Source: Alkalilimnicola sp. S0819 (GTDB lineage Bacteria > Pseudomonadota > Gammaproteobacteria > Nitrococcales > WHIW01). Taken from it: 64,000 nt of DNA. Shown here in pieces: positions 47,658-60,500 of this stretch. The stretch covers positions 186,001 to 250,000 of the forward strand of contig NZ_WHIW01000004.1 of the NCBI RefSeq assembly GCF_009295635.1, given 5' to 3'. The translations under genes were made by a program, and so were the position numbers. The notes under the pieces were generated by a model that was given only the letters and a program-made list of their open reading frames with translations, ran no database searches and was not told where the DNA came from. The number at the start of each line of letters is the position of its first letter. Position 1 is the stretch's first letter.

Positions 47658-48173
47658 TCAGTCTCCCGCGTACGGACCCTGATAGCTGATGGCGCTGATC
47701 AGGTACTCGCGGGGGCCGGCCGGGGTGTCCAGATGGAAGGTTTCATCCAGCGCCTTGCCGAGCACCGCCCGGCCCATGGGCGAGTCCATGCTGATCCAGC
47801 CTCGTGCCGGGTCGAACTCATCCGGGCCCACCACCCGTAAGCTCAGCTCCTCGCCCTGCTCGTCCTCCAGCCGGAACCAGGCGCCGAAGTAGATGCGGGA
47901 AGTATCGTCCGGCGGGCGGTCCACCACCGTGATGCCGTCCAGGCGCTTGCGCAGGAAACGCACCCGACGATCGATCTCGCGCAGCTGCTTTTTGCCGTAG
48001 ATGTACTCGGCGTTCTCGGAACGATCGCCCTGGGCCGCGGCCTCGGAGACGGCGCGGGTGACTTCCGGGCGTTTGTGCCGCCAGAGATAGTCCAGTTCCT
48101 CGCGCAGGCGCCGGTGGCCCTCCGGCGTGATGTAGGGCGAGCTGGGCGCTTGGGGTGGACGGTAGCGGCCCAT
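47658..48173 (-). CDS. greB: Transcription elongation factor GreB
   Basis: Stimulates transcript cleavage in backtracked RNA polymerase. It has 171 residues. The N-terminal coiled coil begins PYITPEGHRRLREELDYLW and has the acidic loop region RSENAEYIYGKKQLREID. The C-terminal FKBP-like domain includes ISMDSPMGRAVLGK. The YIYGKK form distinguishes GreB from GreA. The ATG at 48173 lies 4 bases after the ggt stop. Confidence 0.93.
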   Translation of the reverse strand: MGRYRPPQAPSSPYITPEGHRRLREELDYLWRHKRPEVTRAVSEAAAQGDRSENAEYIYGKKQLREIDRRVRFLRKRLDGITVVDRPPDDTSRIYFGAWFRLEDEQGEELSLRVVGPDEFDPARGWISMDSPMGRAVLGKALDETFHLDTPAGPREYLISAISYQGPYAGD

Positions 48174-48177
48174 GGGC

Positions 48178-49857
48178 TCAGCGGCTCGGCGCCGGCGCGA
48201 AGACCTGGGCCTGCCCCACGCCCCGGGGGTCGGCGGCGGCCTTGAGACCGTCGCCGTCGCGCCGTACCGCCTGCATGTCGCCATAGCGCCGCTGCCGCGC
48301 CTTCAGCGCGTGGCCCATGGCGCGCAGTTGATCCCGCACGGCTTCGGGCAGGGCGCCGGGCTCGAACTGGATATGATCCGGCAGGTACTGGTGGTGGTAG
48401 CGCGGCAGGCTCACCCAGCGGGTCGGTTCCTCGCCGTCGGCGAAGCTCAACGCGCCCAGCAACACCATGGTGATGATGCGGCTGCCACCCGGCGTGCCCA
48501 GCACGGCGACACGCTCACCGTCGACCAGGAAAGTGGGCGTCATGCTGGAAAGCGGCCGCTTGCCCGGGGCGATGGTGTTCGGCGCCGTGCCCACCAGCCC
48601 GTAGGCATTGGCCTTGCCCACGGCGGCGGCGAAGTCGTCCATCTCGTTGTTCAGCAGAATGCCGGTGCCCGGTGCCATGAAGCCGCTGCCGAAGGGATAG
48701 TTGATGGACAGGGTGGCGGCCACCCGGTTGCCGTCGGCGTCGATGATGGAAAAGTGGGTGGTGTCTTCGCCGCCCGGGCGCTGCGGGTTGACCGGGGCGA
48801 GCAGCTCGCTGGGCGTGGCGCGCCGCGGGTGTATGCCTTGGGCCAGGCCCGCCGCGTAATCCTTGCTCAGCAAACGGGCCAGCGGCATGGCCACATGGTC
48901 CGGGTCGCCCAGATACTCGGCCCGGTCGCGGTAGGCGCGGCGCATGGCCTCGACGATGAGGTGAATGCGCTGGGTGGGCTCCAGGGTGCTCAGGTCATAA
49001 TGCTCGAGGATGTTGAGCATGCCGATCAGCCCCACGCCCCCCGCCGAGGGTGGTGGCGCGCTGATCACCTCGATGCCGTGATAGCGCCCGCGCACCGGTT
49101 CGCGCTCCACCACCCGGTATTCCCGCAGATCTTGCAGGCGCCAGATGCCGCCGGCGGCTCGCACCTCCGCGACCAGATCGCGGGCAATGGGGCCGCGATA
49201 GAAGCCGTCGTGGCCCTGCGCCGCGAGCCGCTCCAGAGTTTGGGCCAGCTCCGGCTGACGCAGGCGCCAGCCGGGCGCGGGGAGCGCCCCCTGGTCCAGC
49301 AGCAGGCGGCGGGCTTCCTCGTTGAGGGCATCACGGCGCCAGTGGAGCATTTGCAGAAAATGCGCGTCCACCGGAAAGCCCGCGCGGGCAAGGTGTATGG
49401 CGGGGCGCAGGCTGCGCGCCAGAGGCAGGCGGCCATAGTGTTCCGCCAGGTGCGCCAGAGCCGCCGGTGTGCCGGGAATCGCCGCGGCCAGCGGGCCGTG
49501 GAGGGAAGCCTTGGGAAGGACTTGGCCTTCGGCATCTTGGTAGAGCGCTGCATGTGCCGCCAGCGGGGCACGTTCGCGGCCGTCGAGCATCACATCGCGG
49601 CCGTCTTTCGCCCGGTGCAGCAACCAGAAGCCCCCGCCGCCCAGCCCCGAGCCGTAGGGTTCCACCACGGCCAGCGTGGCGCTTACGGCGACCGCGGCAT
49701 CGAACGCATTGCCACCGGCTTCCAGGATCTCGCGCCCGGCGGAGGTGGCCAGCGGATGGGCGCTGGCGATGGCAGCCTGCGGACCGCGCTCGGCGAGCGC
49801 CGGGTCGGCAAGAAAGAGCAGCAGCAGGAGCAGCAGGCGGGCCGGGCGCATCGCCAT
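48178..49857 (-). CDS. ggt: Gamma-glutamyltransferase
   Basis: Periplasmic glutathione hydrolase of 559 residues made as a proenzyme. It has a signal peptide (about 1-22). Autocleavage is expected before T366 in EDTTHFSII, giving the large and small subunits. The small subunit has the family PLSSMTPTF and GTPGGSRI motifs. The start at 49857 gives the best signal sequence. Closely packed with coaD (4-base gap) and greB. Confidence 0.94.
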   Translation of the reverse strand: MAMRPARLLLLLLLFLADPALAERGPQAAIASAHPLATSAGREILEAGGNAFDAAVAVSATLAVVEPYGSGLGGGGFWLLHRAKDGRDVMLDGRERAPLAAHAALYQDAEGQVLPKASLHGPLAAAIPGTPAALAHLAEHYGRLPLARSLRPAIHLARAGFPVDAHFLQMLHWRRDALNEEARRLLLDQGALPAPGWRLRQPELAQTLERLAAQGHDGFYRGPIARDLVAEVRAAGGIWRLQDLREYRVVEREPVRGRYHGIEVISAPPPSAGGVGLIGMLNILEHYDLSTLEPTQRIHLIVEAMRRAYRDRAEYLGDPDHVAMPLARLLSKDYAAGLAQGIHPRRATPSELLAPVNPQRPGGEDTTHFSIIDADGNRVAATLSINYPFGSGFMAPGTGILLNNEMDDFAAAVGKANAYGLVGTAPNTIAPGKRPLSSMTPTFLVDGERVAVLGTPGGSRIITMVLLGALSFADGEEPTRWVSLPRYHHQYLPDHIQFEPGALPEAVRDQLRAMGHALKARQRRYGDMQAVRRDGDGLKAAADPRGVGQAQVFAPAPSR

Positions 49858-49861
49858 GGGC

Positions 49862-50930
<1,069 letters not shown>

Positions 50931-50934
<4 letters not shown>

Positions 50935-52238
50935 GGGGTTTTCGCCGCCTCGGGGCCTACCAGCACCCGGGTCATGCGCGCCGGGTCCAGATGGCGACGA
51001 AAGGCCTCGCGGATCTCCTCGGCGCTCACCGCTCGCACCCGGCTCACATAACGCTCCAGATAATCGAGCGGCAGGCCGTAGAAGCCGATCACCGACAGAT
51101 ACCCCACCAGATCGTTGTTGCTGTCGAGCTGCAGCGGAAAGCCGCCGGCGAGATTGGCGATGGCCATATCCAGCTGTTGCTGGCTGGGGCCCTCGTCACG
51201 CAGCGAGCGCAGGGAATCGTGGAGTACGCCCAGCGCCTCGTCCGCGCGGTCGGCGCGCACCTGGGTGCTCATCAGGAAGGGGCCGGGGCGCTCCATGAAG
51301 CTGAATCGGCTGGCGCTGCTGTAGGAAAGCCCACGCTCCTCGCGCAGCTCCCGGGCGAGCACCGAGTTCAGGCCGCTGCCGCCGAGGATGTGGTTGCCCA
51401 CCAGCAGCGGGAAGTAGTCGGGGCTGTCGCGGCTCGCCGCCGGTTGGCCGAGGAGGATGTGGGTCTGACTGGCATCGAAGGGGATGTGCACCGCCTGCGT
51501 CTCGGCCGGCGGCACCTCGGGCAGGGCGGGCGGCGCTTCGCCGGCGGGGAGCTCATCGAGCAGGCGCCCCACCAGATGCTCGGCCTGGCTGCGGGTCAGA
51601 TCGCCCACCAGGGCGACCGTGGCATTGGCGGCCACATAGTGGCGGCGGTAGAACTCGCGCAGGTCCTCCTCGTCCAGCGCGCGCAGGCTCTCGGCCGTGC
51701 CCGCCGGGGGCGTGGCGTAGGGGTGGTCGCCGTAAAGTGCCTTATAGAAGGCCTTCTCCGCGAGGGCGGCGGGTGATTGCTGCTGGCTGCGCAGGTACAC
51801 CAGCATGCGCCGGCGCTCCCGCGCCAGCGCGTGGGCGGGAAAGTCCGGCTGGGTGAGGATCAGCTCCAGCGTATCCAGTGCCGGCGCCAGGGCCTCCGCC
51901 CGGCTCAGGCTGCGCAGATGCAACCAGGCCATGTCCCGGGCACTGCCGATGTTCAGGCGCGCCCCAACCTGTTCCAGTGCCTGCGCCAGTTCGTCGGCGG
52001 AGCGCCCGCCCGCGCCCTGGTCCAGCAGGCTGTTGGTCAGCGCGGCCAGCCCCGGCTGCTCGCCGTCACGGGCGGCGCCGGCGCGGAAGGTGAGCCGCAG
52101 ATCGACGATGGGCAGGGTGTCGGCGGCGATGAAATACACGTCGGCTCCCTGGGCGCTGCGCCAGTGTTGCACGGGCGGCGTGGCCAGGGCGGGCAGGGTG
52201 GCGAGCAGGCCGAGCAACAGCAGGGTCAGGCGCATCAT
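50931..52238 (-). CDS. M16-family peptidase-like protein, non-catalytic subunit
   Basis: A 435-residue secreted protein with a signal peptide (about 1-19). The fold is that of M16 zinc peptidases, but the HxxEH zinc motif is missing: the matching helix reads AALTNSLLDQGAGG. In paired M16 proteins the partner of this type supplies substrate binding (an R/Y-rich C-terminal half) and the other supplies catalysis. It overlaps the catalytic gene by four bases. Confidence 0.88.
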
Positions 52239-53572
52239 TCGCTCTCCTCGGCGGGCAGCAGGCGGGCGACGGTGAGCCGCTCATCGCGCAGGAAGCGGCG
52301 GGCCGCCTCGCGGACCTGCTCGGCGGTGACCGCCCGGACCCGCTGCTCGTAACGGTCCAGTTCCTCCCAGCCGATGCCGGTGGTCTCCAGCACGCCGAGC
52401 TGCATGGCCTGATAGAACACGGAATCGAGTTGGAAAAGCGTGTCGGCGATCAGCTGGTTTCGGGCCCGCTCCAGGGTGGATTCGTCCACCAGCTCGTTGC
52501 GCAGGCGGGTGATTTCCTCGTCCAGCGCCTGCTCCAGCGCGTCCAGCGTGGCGTCGCCCGCCGGACGGGCGCTGAACAGGAACAGGCTGTCGAGCCGACT
52601 GGCAGCGGCGTAGCTTGCAGCGGCTGACGCGGCGATCTCGCGGCCACGCACCAGGCCGGCCTGCAGCCGGGCGGCGGAACCGCCGTCGAGGATGCCGGCC
52701 AGTACCTCCAGGGCGTAGGCATCCTCGGGGCGCTCGGCGGTGGCCAGCGAAGGCACGTTGTAGCCGAGCAGGATCTGCGGCACTTCGGCGTTGGGCAGGC
52801 GCAGGGTGTAGCGGCGCAGGCCGGGTGCCGTCAGGCGCGGCGGGTCACGGGGGGTGTCGCTGTCCCGCGCGGGCACGGCGCCAAAATGCTTCTGCGCCAG
52901 GGCATGCACCACGGCGGGTTCCACATCGCCGGCCACCACCACGGTGGCATTGCCGGGGCTGTACCAGCGCTGGTACCAGCGCTGCAGGTCCGTCAACCGC
53001 AGCTGCTGCAGGTCCTCCATCCAGCCGATCACCGGGATGCGGTAGGGGCTGACCGGTTCAGCCTGGAACATGAAGCGTTCGATGAACAGGCTCCGGGGGC
53101 GGTCTTCCACCCGCAGGCGGCGCTCTTCGCGCACCACCTCCAGCTCCTTGGTGAATTGGGCTTCGCGCAATTGCAGCCGGTGCATGCGTTCGGCCTCCAG
53201 GCGAAAGGCCGTGTCCAGGCGGTCGGCGGCCAGTTGCTGGTAGTAGGCGGTGTAGTCGCGGCTGGTAAAGGCGTTGTCCCGGCCGCCCTCGGCGGCGATC
53301 AGCCGGGAAAACTCGCCGGGCTCCAGGTTCTCGGTGCCCTGGAACATCATGTGTTCGAGCACGTGAGAGACGCCGCTGATGCCCCGGTGTTCATAGCTGG
53401 AGCCCACCCGGTACCAGACCATGGAGACCGCCACCGGGGCGCGGTGATCCTCGCGCACCAGCAGGCGCAGGCCGTTGTCCAGGGTGTATTCGTGTACCGG
53501 GGGCGGGGCGGCGAGAGCGCCGCCGCTGACCAGGGCCAGCATCAGGCCCAGGGAGGCGAATATCGTGCGCAT
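52235..53572 (-). CDS. M16-family zinc peptidase, catalytic subunit
   Basis: Secreted peptidase of 445 residues with a signal peptide (about 1-22). The inverted zinc motif HxxEH is H70, E73, H74 in SHVLEHMMFQGTE, with the third ligand probably in the ELEVVREERR helix. It probably degrades peptides in the periplasm as a dimer with the non-catalytic partner. First gene of a minus-strand run M16-M16-rsmD-coaD, divergent from ftsY. Confidence 0.92.
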   Translation of the reverse strand: MRTIFASLGLMLALVSGGALAAPPPVHEYTLDNGLRLLVREDHRAPVAVSMVWYRVGSSYEHRGISGVSHVLEHMMFQGTENLEPGEFSRLIAAEGGRDNAFTSRDYTAYYQQLAADRLDTAFRLEAERMHRLQLREAQFTKELEVVREERRLRVEDRPRSLFIERFMFQAEPVSPYRIPVIGWMEDLQQLRLTDLQRWYQRWYSPGNATVVVAGDVEPAVVHALAQKHFGAVPARDSDTPRDPPRLTAPGLRRYTLRLPNAEVPQILLGYNVPSLATAERPEDAYALEVLAGILDGGSAARLQAGLVRGREIAASAAASYAAASRLDSLFLFSARPAGDATLDALEQALDEEITRLRNELVDESTLERARNQLIADTLFQLDSVFYQAMQLGVLETTGIGWEELDRYEQRVRAVTAEQVREAARRFLRDERLTVARLLPAEESE

Positions 53573-53650
53573 GCTGTCTCTGCCTGGGTTTCGAGGAGTG
53601 TTAGGATAGCCGACACTTTCCCCGACCGTTAAGGATGATCATCCGCCACC

Positions 53651-54790
53651 ATGTGGGGTTTCAGGAAAAAGGACAAGACCGGGTCCAAGAAGCCGGTCGA
53701 ACCGCAGACGCCTGCCGCTGCCGAGGCCCTGGATGAGTCGAGCGCCTCGCCGGCTCCGGAGTCGGCGCCCGAGCGACCGTCCGCCGTACCGGCGCCCGCC
53801 GCGCCGGCCGAGGCCGGCGAGCGGGCCGCGCCCGATACGCAGGACGAGTCCGCCGAGCCCCGGCGCCGCCCGGGCCTGTTCGCCCGTCTGAAGGCGGGGC
53901 TCAGCCGTACCGGCAGTGGTCTCACCGAGGGGCTGTCGTCGCTGTTCCTCGGCAAGAAGGTCATCGACGATGAGTTGCTGGAGGAGCTGGAAACGCGCTT
54001 GTTGATGGCCGACGTGGGGGTGGAAGCCACCCAGCGCATCATCGATGGCGTCACCGAGCGGCTGAAGCGCAAGGAACTCAACGATGTGGAGGCGCTGCTC
54101 GCGGGCCTGCAGGCCGATATGCGCGCCATACTCGCACCCTGCGCCCGGCCGCTGGTGCTGGATGAACGTCACCAGCCCTTCGTCATTCTCATGGTGGGGG
54201 TCAACGGCGCCGGCAAGACCACCACCATCGGCAAGCTGGCCAAGCGCTTCCAGGGCGAGGGTCGCGCGGTAATGCTGGCCGCGGGGGACACCTTCCGCGC
54301 CGCGGCGGTGGAGCAGCTCCAGGTCTGGGGCGAGCGCAGTGGCATACCCGTGGTGGCGCAGCACACCGGCGCCGATTCGGCCTCCGTGTGCTTCGACGCG
54401 CTGCAGGCGGCGCGGGCGCGGCAGATGGACGTGCTTATCGCCGACACCGCGGGGCGGCTGCATACCCAGAGCAACCTCATGGACGAGCTGGCCAAGGTCA
54501 AGCGGGTGCTGGGCAAGCAGGACGCCACGGCCCCCCACGAGACCCTGCTGGTGCTGGATGCCAGCAACGGTCAGAACGCCCTGGCCCAGGCCCGGCAGTT
54601 CCACCAGGCGGTGGGCGTGGACGGGGTGGTGCTCACCAAGCTGGACGGCACCGCCAAGGGCGGCGTGATCTTCGCCATCGCCGAGCAGCTGGGCCTGCCG
54701 GTGCGCTTCATCGGCGTGGGCGAGGGGGCGGAGGATCTGCGCCCCTTCGATGCCGACGAGTTCGTGCGCGCCCTGTTGGGCCGGGACTGA
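53651..54790 (+). CDS. ftsY: Signal recognition particle receptor FtsY
   Basis: SRP GTPase receptor of 379 residues for co-translational membrane targeting. It has an acidic, Ala/Pro-rich A domain (about 1-75), then the NG domain with P-loop GVNGAGKTTTIGKLAKR, the DTFRAAAVEQL insertion, DTAGRLHTQ and TKLDGTAKGG. First of the conserved ftsY-ftsE-ftsX-rpoH run. ftsE follows after 9 bases. Confidence 0.97.
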   Translation: MWGFRKKDKTGSKKPVEPQTPAAAEALDESSASPAPESAPERPSAVPAPAAPAEAGERAAPDTQDESAEPRRRPGLFARLKAGLSRTGSGLTEGLSSLFLGKKVIDDELLEELETRLLMADVGVEATQRIIDGVTERLKRKELNDVEALLAGLQADMRAILAPCARPLVLDERHQPFVILMVGVNGAGKTTTIGKLAKRFQGEGRAVMLAAGDTFRAAAVEQLQVWGERSGIPVVAQHTGADSASVCFDALQAARARQMDVLIADTAGRLHTQSNLMDELAKVKRVLGKQDATAPHETLLVLDASNGQNALAQARQFHQAVGVDGVVLTKLDGTAKGGVIFAIAEQLGLPVRFIGVGEGAEDLRPFDADEFVRALLGRD

Positions 54791-54799
54791 GCGGCGGCC

Positions 54800-55474
54800 G
54801 TGATCCAGTTCGATGGGGTCAGCAAGCGCTATCCGGGCGGCCACGAGGCGCTTTTGGATGTCAGTCTGCGCATACAGCAGGGCGAGATGGTGTTCGTGAC
54901 CGGTCATTCCGGTGCCGGCAAGAGCAGCCTGCTGCGGCTGATCCCGTTGCTGGAGCGCCCCAGCCGGGGCCACATCATGGTGGCGCGCATCAATCTCTCC
55001 CGGCTCGCCCCCCGGCGCATTCCGCGATTACGCCGGCGCATCGGCATGATCTTTCAGGATCACCGCCTGCTTCACGATCGCAGTATCTTCGATAATGTCG
55101 CGCTTCCTCTGGTGATCGCCGGTGTGCCCCATCGGGAGATGGGCCGGCGTGTACGTGCCGCCCTGGACAAGGTGGGCTTGCTGCATCGCGAGCGCGCGCT
55201 GCCGATGACCCTCTCGGGCGGTGAGCAGCAGCGAGTGGGCATCGCCCGGGCGGTGGTGAGCCGCCCGCCGATCCTGCTCGCCGACGAGCCCACCGGTAAC
55301 CTGGACCCGGAGCTCTCGGCGGAGATCATGGGCCTGTTCGAGGCCTTCAACCGGGTCGGAGTGACCACCGTGATCGCCAGCCACGACATCGCCCTGATCG
55401 AGCGCCTGGGGCACCGGCGCGTCACCCTGGAGCAGGGGCGGGTAGTGAACGATCAGCCCCGCAGGTGTGCCTGA
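54800..55474 (+). CDS. ftsE: Cell-division ATP-binding protein FtsE
   Basis: ATPase of the FtsEX complex, which couples divisome assembly to septal peptidoglycan hydrolysis. It has 224 residues from GTG 54800. Walker A is GHSGAGKSSLLRL, the signature is LSGGEQQRVGIARA and Walker B is ILLADEPTGNLD. Its TGA shares one base with the ftsX ATG. Confidence 0.97.
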   Translation: MIQFDGVSKRYPGGHEALLDVSLRIQQGEMVFVTGHSGAGKSSLLRLIPLLERPSRGHIMVARINLSRLAPRRIPRLRRRIGMIFQDHRLLHDRSIFDNVALPLVIAGVPHREMGRRVRAALDKVGLLHRERALPMTLSGGEQQRVGIARAVVSRPPILLADEPTGNLDPELSAEIMGLFEAFNRVGVTTVIASHDIALIERLGHRRVTLEQGRVVNDQPRRCA

Positions 55475-56415
55475 TGGCAGTGGGCGGGCGCTTGCAGCGG
55501 TTGCTCGAGGTGTGGCTGCTCCAGCACCTGCAGGCGCTGGTGGGGGCGCTGGGGCGGCTGTGGCGCACCCCCGTGGCCGCCGCCATGACCGCCGGGGTGA
55601 TCGGTATCAGCCTGGCGCTGCCCGCCGGTTTCATGCTGCTGCTGGGCAACCTGGAGCGAAGCCTGGGGGGCTGGGAAGGCGGCGTGCGAATTTCGGTGTT
55701 CCTGGAGCAGGGGACCGGCGCCGAGAGCTATCGCCGGGTGCACGAATCGCTGCGGGGCCTGGAGCTGGTGGAGGAAGCCCGCCTGATCACCCCGGAGCAG
55801 GCGCGGGCGGAGTTCGAACAACTCAGTGGTTTCAGCGAGGCGCTGGCTCTGCTGGAAGAGAACCCGCTGCCCCCGGTGGTGGAGCTCAAACCGGTGGCCG
55901 GGGCGCAAGCGCGGCAACTTGATGGGCTGTTGCAACGGCTGGAGGCGCGCCCCGAGGTGGCCAGCGCCCGCATGGACCGGGAATGGCTGCAGCGCCTGCA
56001 GGCCATGATGGCTCTTGCCGAGCGGGGCGTGCAGGTGGTCGCGCTGTTGCTGGCGCTGGCGGTGCTGCTGGTGGTGGGCAATACCATACGGCTGGCCATC
56101 GAGAACCGGCGCGACGAGATCATCATTCAGAAGCTCATCGGTGCCTCCAACGGTTTCGTGCGCCGCCCCTTTCTCTACGAGGGGCTGTGGTACGGCTTGC
56201 TGGGCAGTCTTCTGGCCTGGCTGCTGGTGCAGCTCGGGCGCTGGGCGCTGGCCGGGCCAGCCGAGCGCCTCGCCGGGCTGTACCAGCGGGGAATATCACT
56301 CCAGGGGCTGGATTTCTCCCAAAGCCTGCTACTCTTGTTGGCAGGTGTGCTGCTCGGTTTGCTGGGCTCCTGGATCGCGGTGGGCAGACACCTCTCGGCA
56401 ATCGAACCGCACTGA
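55474..56415 (+). CDS. ftsX: Cell-division protein FtsX
   Basis: Membrane partner of FtsE, 313 residues. It has four helices (about 33-55, 183-205, 235-255 and 280-305) with a large periplasmic loop between the first two that in relatives contacts amidase activators. ENRRDEIIIQKLIGASNGFVRRPF is the typical FtsX/MacB coupling segment. The ATG at 55474 is chosen over an in-frame GTG at 55465. Confidence 0.95.
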   Translation: MAVGGRLQRLLEVWLLQHLQALVGALGRLWRTPVAAAMTAGVIGISLALPAGFMLLLGNLERSLGGWEGGVRISVFLEQGTGAESYRRVHESLRGLELVEEARLITPEQARAEFEQLSGFSEALALLEENPLPPVVELKPVAGAQARQLDGLLQRLEARPEVASARMDREWLQRLQAMMALAERGVQVVALLLALAVLLVVGNTIRLAIENRRDEIIIQKLIGASNGFVRRPFLYEGLWYGLLGSLLAWLLVQLGRWALAGPAERLAGLYQRGISLQGLDFSQSLLLLLAGVLLGLLGSWIAVGRHLSAIEPH

Positions 56416-56505
56416 GCCCGGCAATGGCTGGCAGGCACGCCGGCCCGGGCGCCCCCGGGGCGCCGCAATATCCCGTAGACATGGAGTCATTAGGGGGAAT
56501 CACGG

Positions 56506-57435
<930 letters not shown>

Positions 57436-57537
57436 AGGCCCCCGGGAGCCGCTCACAGGGTCGGCCCGCGGGTCGGCCCTGTTGCCAAGCGCCGCGCGAG
57501 CCAACACAATCGGCCTGAATCCCGACGGACAGGCCTC

Positions 57538-60500
57538 ATGCCGAACAGCAATGCCGCACGGTCGATTGGCCTCGATGCCGTATTGAACGCTTTTTTCGGG
57601 TGCTTCCTTCTGTGGCTCCTGCTGGCTCCCCGGGCCGTGGGGGCCGAGGTGCTGGATGTGGCGTCCCTGGAGCCCAGGCACCGCCTCGGCGAGGAAGTGC
57701 GCTGGCTCCATGACCCGCAAGCCGTTTACGGTGCGGGCCGCCTTCCCGGTGGCGATCTCCCCGCCTGGCGGCCGGTCACCCAGGATGTGGCCAATTTCGG
57801 CTATTCCGAGGACGCCTACTGGTTCCGCCTGAGTCTGCGCAACAGCGGCGACGAAGCCGTGGCGCGACTGCTGGAAGTGGCCTATCCCCTGCTGGACCAG
57901 GTGGATCTGTATTGGCGCGGCGCGCAGGGCAAGTGGCGCGTTTGGCAGACCGGTGATACCCGGCCATTCGATATCCGTCCGGTACGGCACCGCCATTTCG
58001 TGTTTCCGCTGAACATCCCGCCGGGCGAGAGCCTGGAGCTGCGCCTTCGCGTACAGAGCAGCAGCTCCACCCAGGTGCCCTTGGTGCTGTGGGAGCCCGA
58101 TGCCTTCTACGTCCACGCCCAGCGTGATAATGCGGTGGTTGCGCTGTACGCCGGCATCATGCTGGCGATGATGCTCTACAACCTGTTCATCTACATCGGC
58201 ACCCGCATCCGCGCCTATCTGTATTACGTGGTCTTCATCGGCGCATCGGGCCTATTGATGACCGAATTGCGGGGCTTCACCTATCAGTTTCTCTGGCCCG
58301 AGGCGATCTGGTGGCAGCAGCACGGTATCGCGGTTGTATTGTCGGCGTTGTCGGCGGTGGGCGCCCTGTTCGCCGCGGAGTTCCTGCGCCTGCGCCGACA
58401 TGCGCCCTGGATGGACAGGGCACTGCGTGTACAGGCGACGCTGGGCTTTCTGGGTGCGGTGGCCGCCCTGTTTTTCGACTACGCCATCGCAGTGCGCCTG
58501 GGCGTCGTCCTGGTCATACTCTGGGCACCCTTGCTGTTGCTGGCCGGCTTGATCGCCTTGTTGCGCGGCGAGCGTGCGGCCCGATACTACCTGTTGGCCT
58601 GGGTGACCTTCCTGGCGGCCGCGTTCTTCACTGCCATCTACCAGTTCGGCGTCATTCCTCGCGCCTTCGTCGGCGAGTACTCCCTGCTCATCGGCTCCGC
58701 GCTGGAGGCGCTGCTGCTCTCCTTTGCCCTGGGCGACCGGTTGAATCAGCTTCGCGAGGCCAAGGACACCGCCCAGCGCGAAGCCCTGCGGAACCTGGGC
58801 CGTTATCAGACGCTCTATGAGCGGGCCCGCTACGGCATTTTCACCACCAGCCTGGATGGGCGCATCATCGGCGGCAATCCGGCTTTCGTGGAAATGTTGG
58901 GTTACGACAGCCTCCCCCGGATGCAGCGGGAGGTGGCGGACCTGGAGCGTGATCTGTACCTGCAGCCCGAGGATCGCCGGCGTATGCTCGCCGAACTCGA
59001 TCAGCGGGGGCAGGTGCATGCCTTCGAGACGCGCATGCGCCGACGCGACGGCACACCGGTCTGGGTCGCCATCTCGGCCCATCGCCTGGGGCAGGGTGAG
59101 GACGGCCACATCGAAGGCTCGCTGCTCGATATCACCGAGCGCAAGCAACGTGAAGCGGCCGAACGGGCGCGGGCCCTGGCCGAGAAGGAGAAGGAAGCCG
59201 CCAAGGCCGCCGCCCAGGCGAAGAGCAGTTTCCTCTCCAATATGAGCCACGAGATCCGCACCCCGCTCACCGCCGTGATCGGGTATGGCGAGTACCTGTT
59301 GGAGCCGGCGCTGGATCCGGCGCGGCGCGAGCAGTTCGCCCGCACCATCGTGCGCAGCGGCAAGCATCTGCTCGCCTTGCTCAACGACGTGCTGGATCTG
59401 TCCAAGATCGAGGCCGAGCGACTGCGTGTGGAATGCCTGCCCGTGAGCCTGTTCAGGCAGATGGCCGATGTGCAGTCGGTATTCGAGGTTCGAGCCCGGG
59501 AACGGGGTCTGGGTTTCCGCCTGGTTTACCACTGGCCCCTGCCCGAGACCATCAGCACCGACCCTACCCGGCTGCGCCAGATTCTCTACAATCTTTGCGG
59601 CAACGCCATGAAGTTCACCGAGCGTGGTGGCGTGACCCTGGAAGTGCGCTGCCAGCCGGAGACGAACCGCCTGAGCATCGCCGTGGTGGATACCGGCATC
59701 GGCATTCCCGCGTACAAGCAGCGGCAGATCTTCCAGGCCTTTACCCAGGCTGATGTGTCCACCACCCGCCGTCATGGTGGCACGGGGCTGGGCTTGACCA
59801 TCTCCCGCCAACTGGCCGAGCGCATGGGCGGCGAGCTGCGCTGCAGCAGCGAGCCGGGCTTGGGCAGCCGCTTCGAGCTCGAGCTGCCCACCGGGGATCT
59901 CGAAGGAGTGCGCCTGGTGCATGACGTGCCGCACACGCCGCGCGCGGAGCTGGCCGACGAGCAGGCCGTCAGGGTGCCGCAGTTGCGCGGCAGCATTCTC
60001 CATGCCGAAGATAACCCGGACAGCCGTGAGCTGGTCGCCATGATGGTGCGGCGCACCGGCGCCGAGATCGTCTGCGTGGCCGATGGCGCCGAGGCCGTGG
60101 CCCGTGCCTGGGAGCGCCCCTATGATCTGGTGCTGATGGACGTGCAGATGCCGGTGCTGGACGGCTTCGGCGCACTGGCCGAGTTGCGTGCCCAGGGTTT
60201 TGGCGCGCCGGTGGTGGCGTTGACCGCCAATGTCATGGCCGAGGACCGGGTCCGCTATCACCAGGCGGGCTTCATCGCCTGTGAACCCAAGCCGATCCGC
60301 CGCGAGAGCTTCTATCGATTGCTGGCGCGGCATCTGCCGGCCGCTACAGCGGCGGGCGCGGCACTGCGCGGCCGGGTGCTGCTCGCCGAGGACAACCCGG
60401 ACAACCAGGCCCTGATCCGCTGGCAGCTGGAGACGCTCGGTGCGGAGGTGCTGGTCGCGAGCGATGGCGAGCAGGCTCTGGCCCTGGCCGAGAGCGGCGA

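Noticed and set aside
57455-57482. Inverted repeat after rpoH as a terminator
   Set aside because: ACAGGG and CCCTGT arms pair, but the inner part is imperfect and no T-tract follows.
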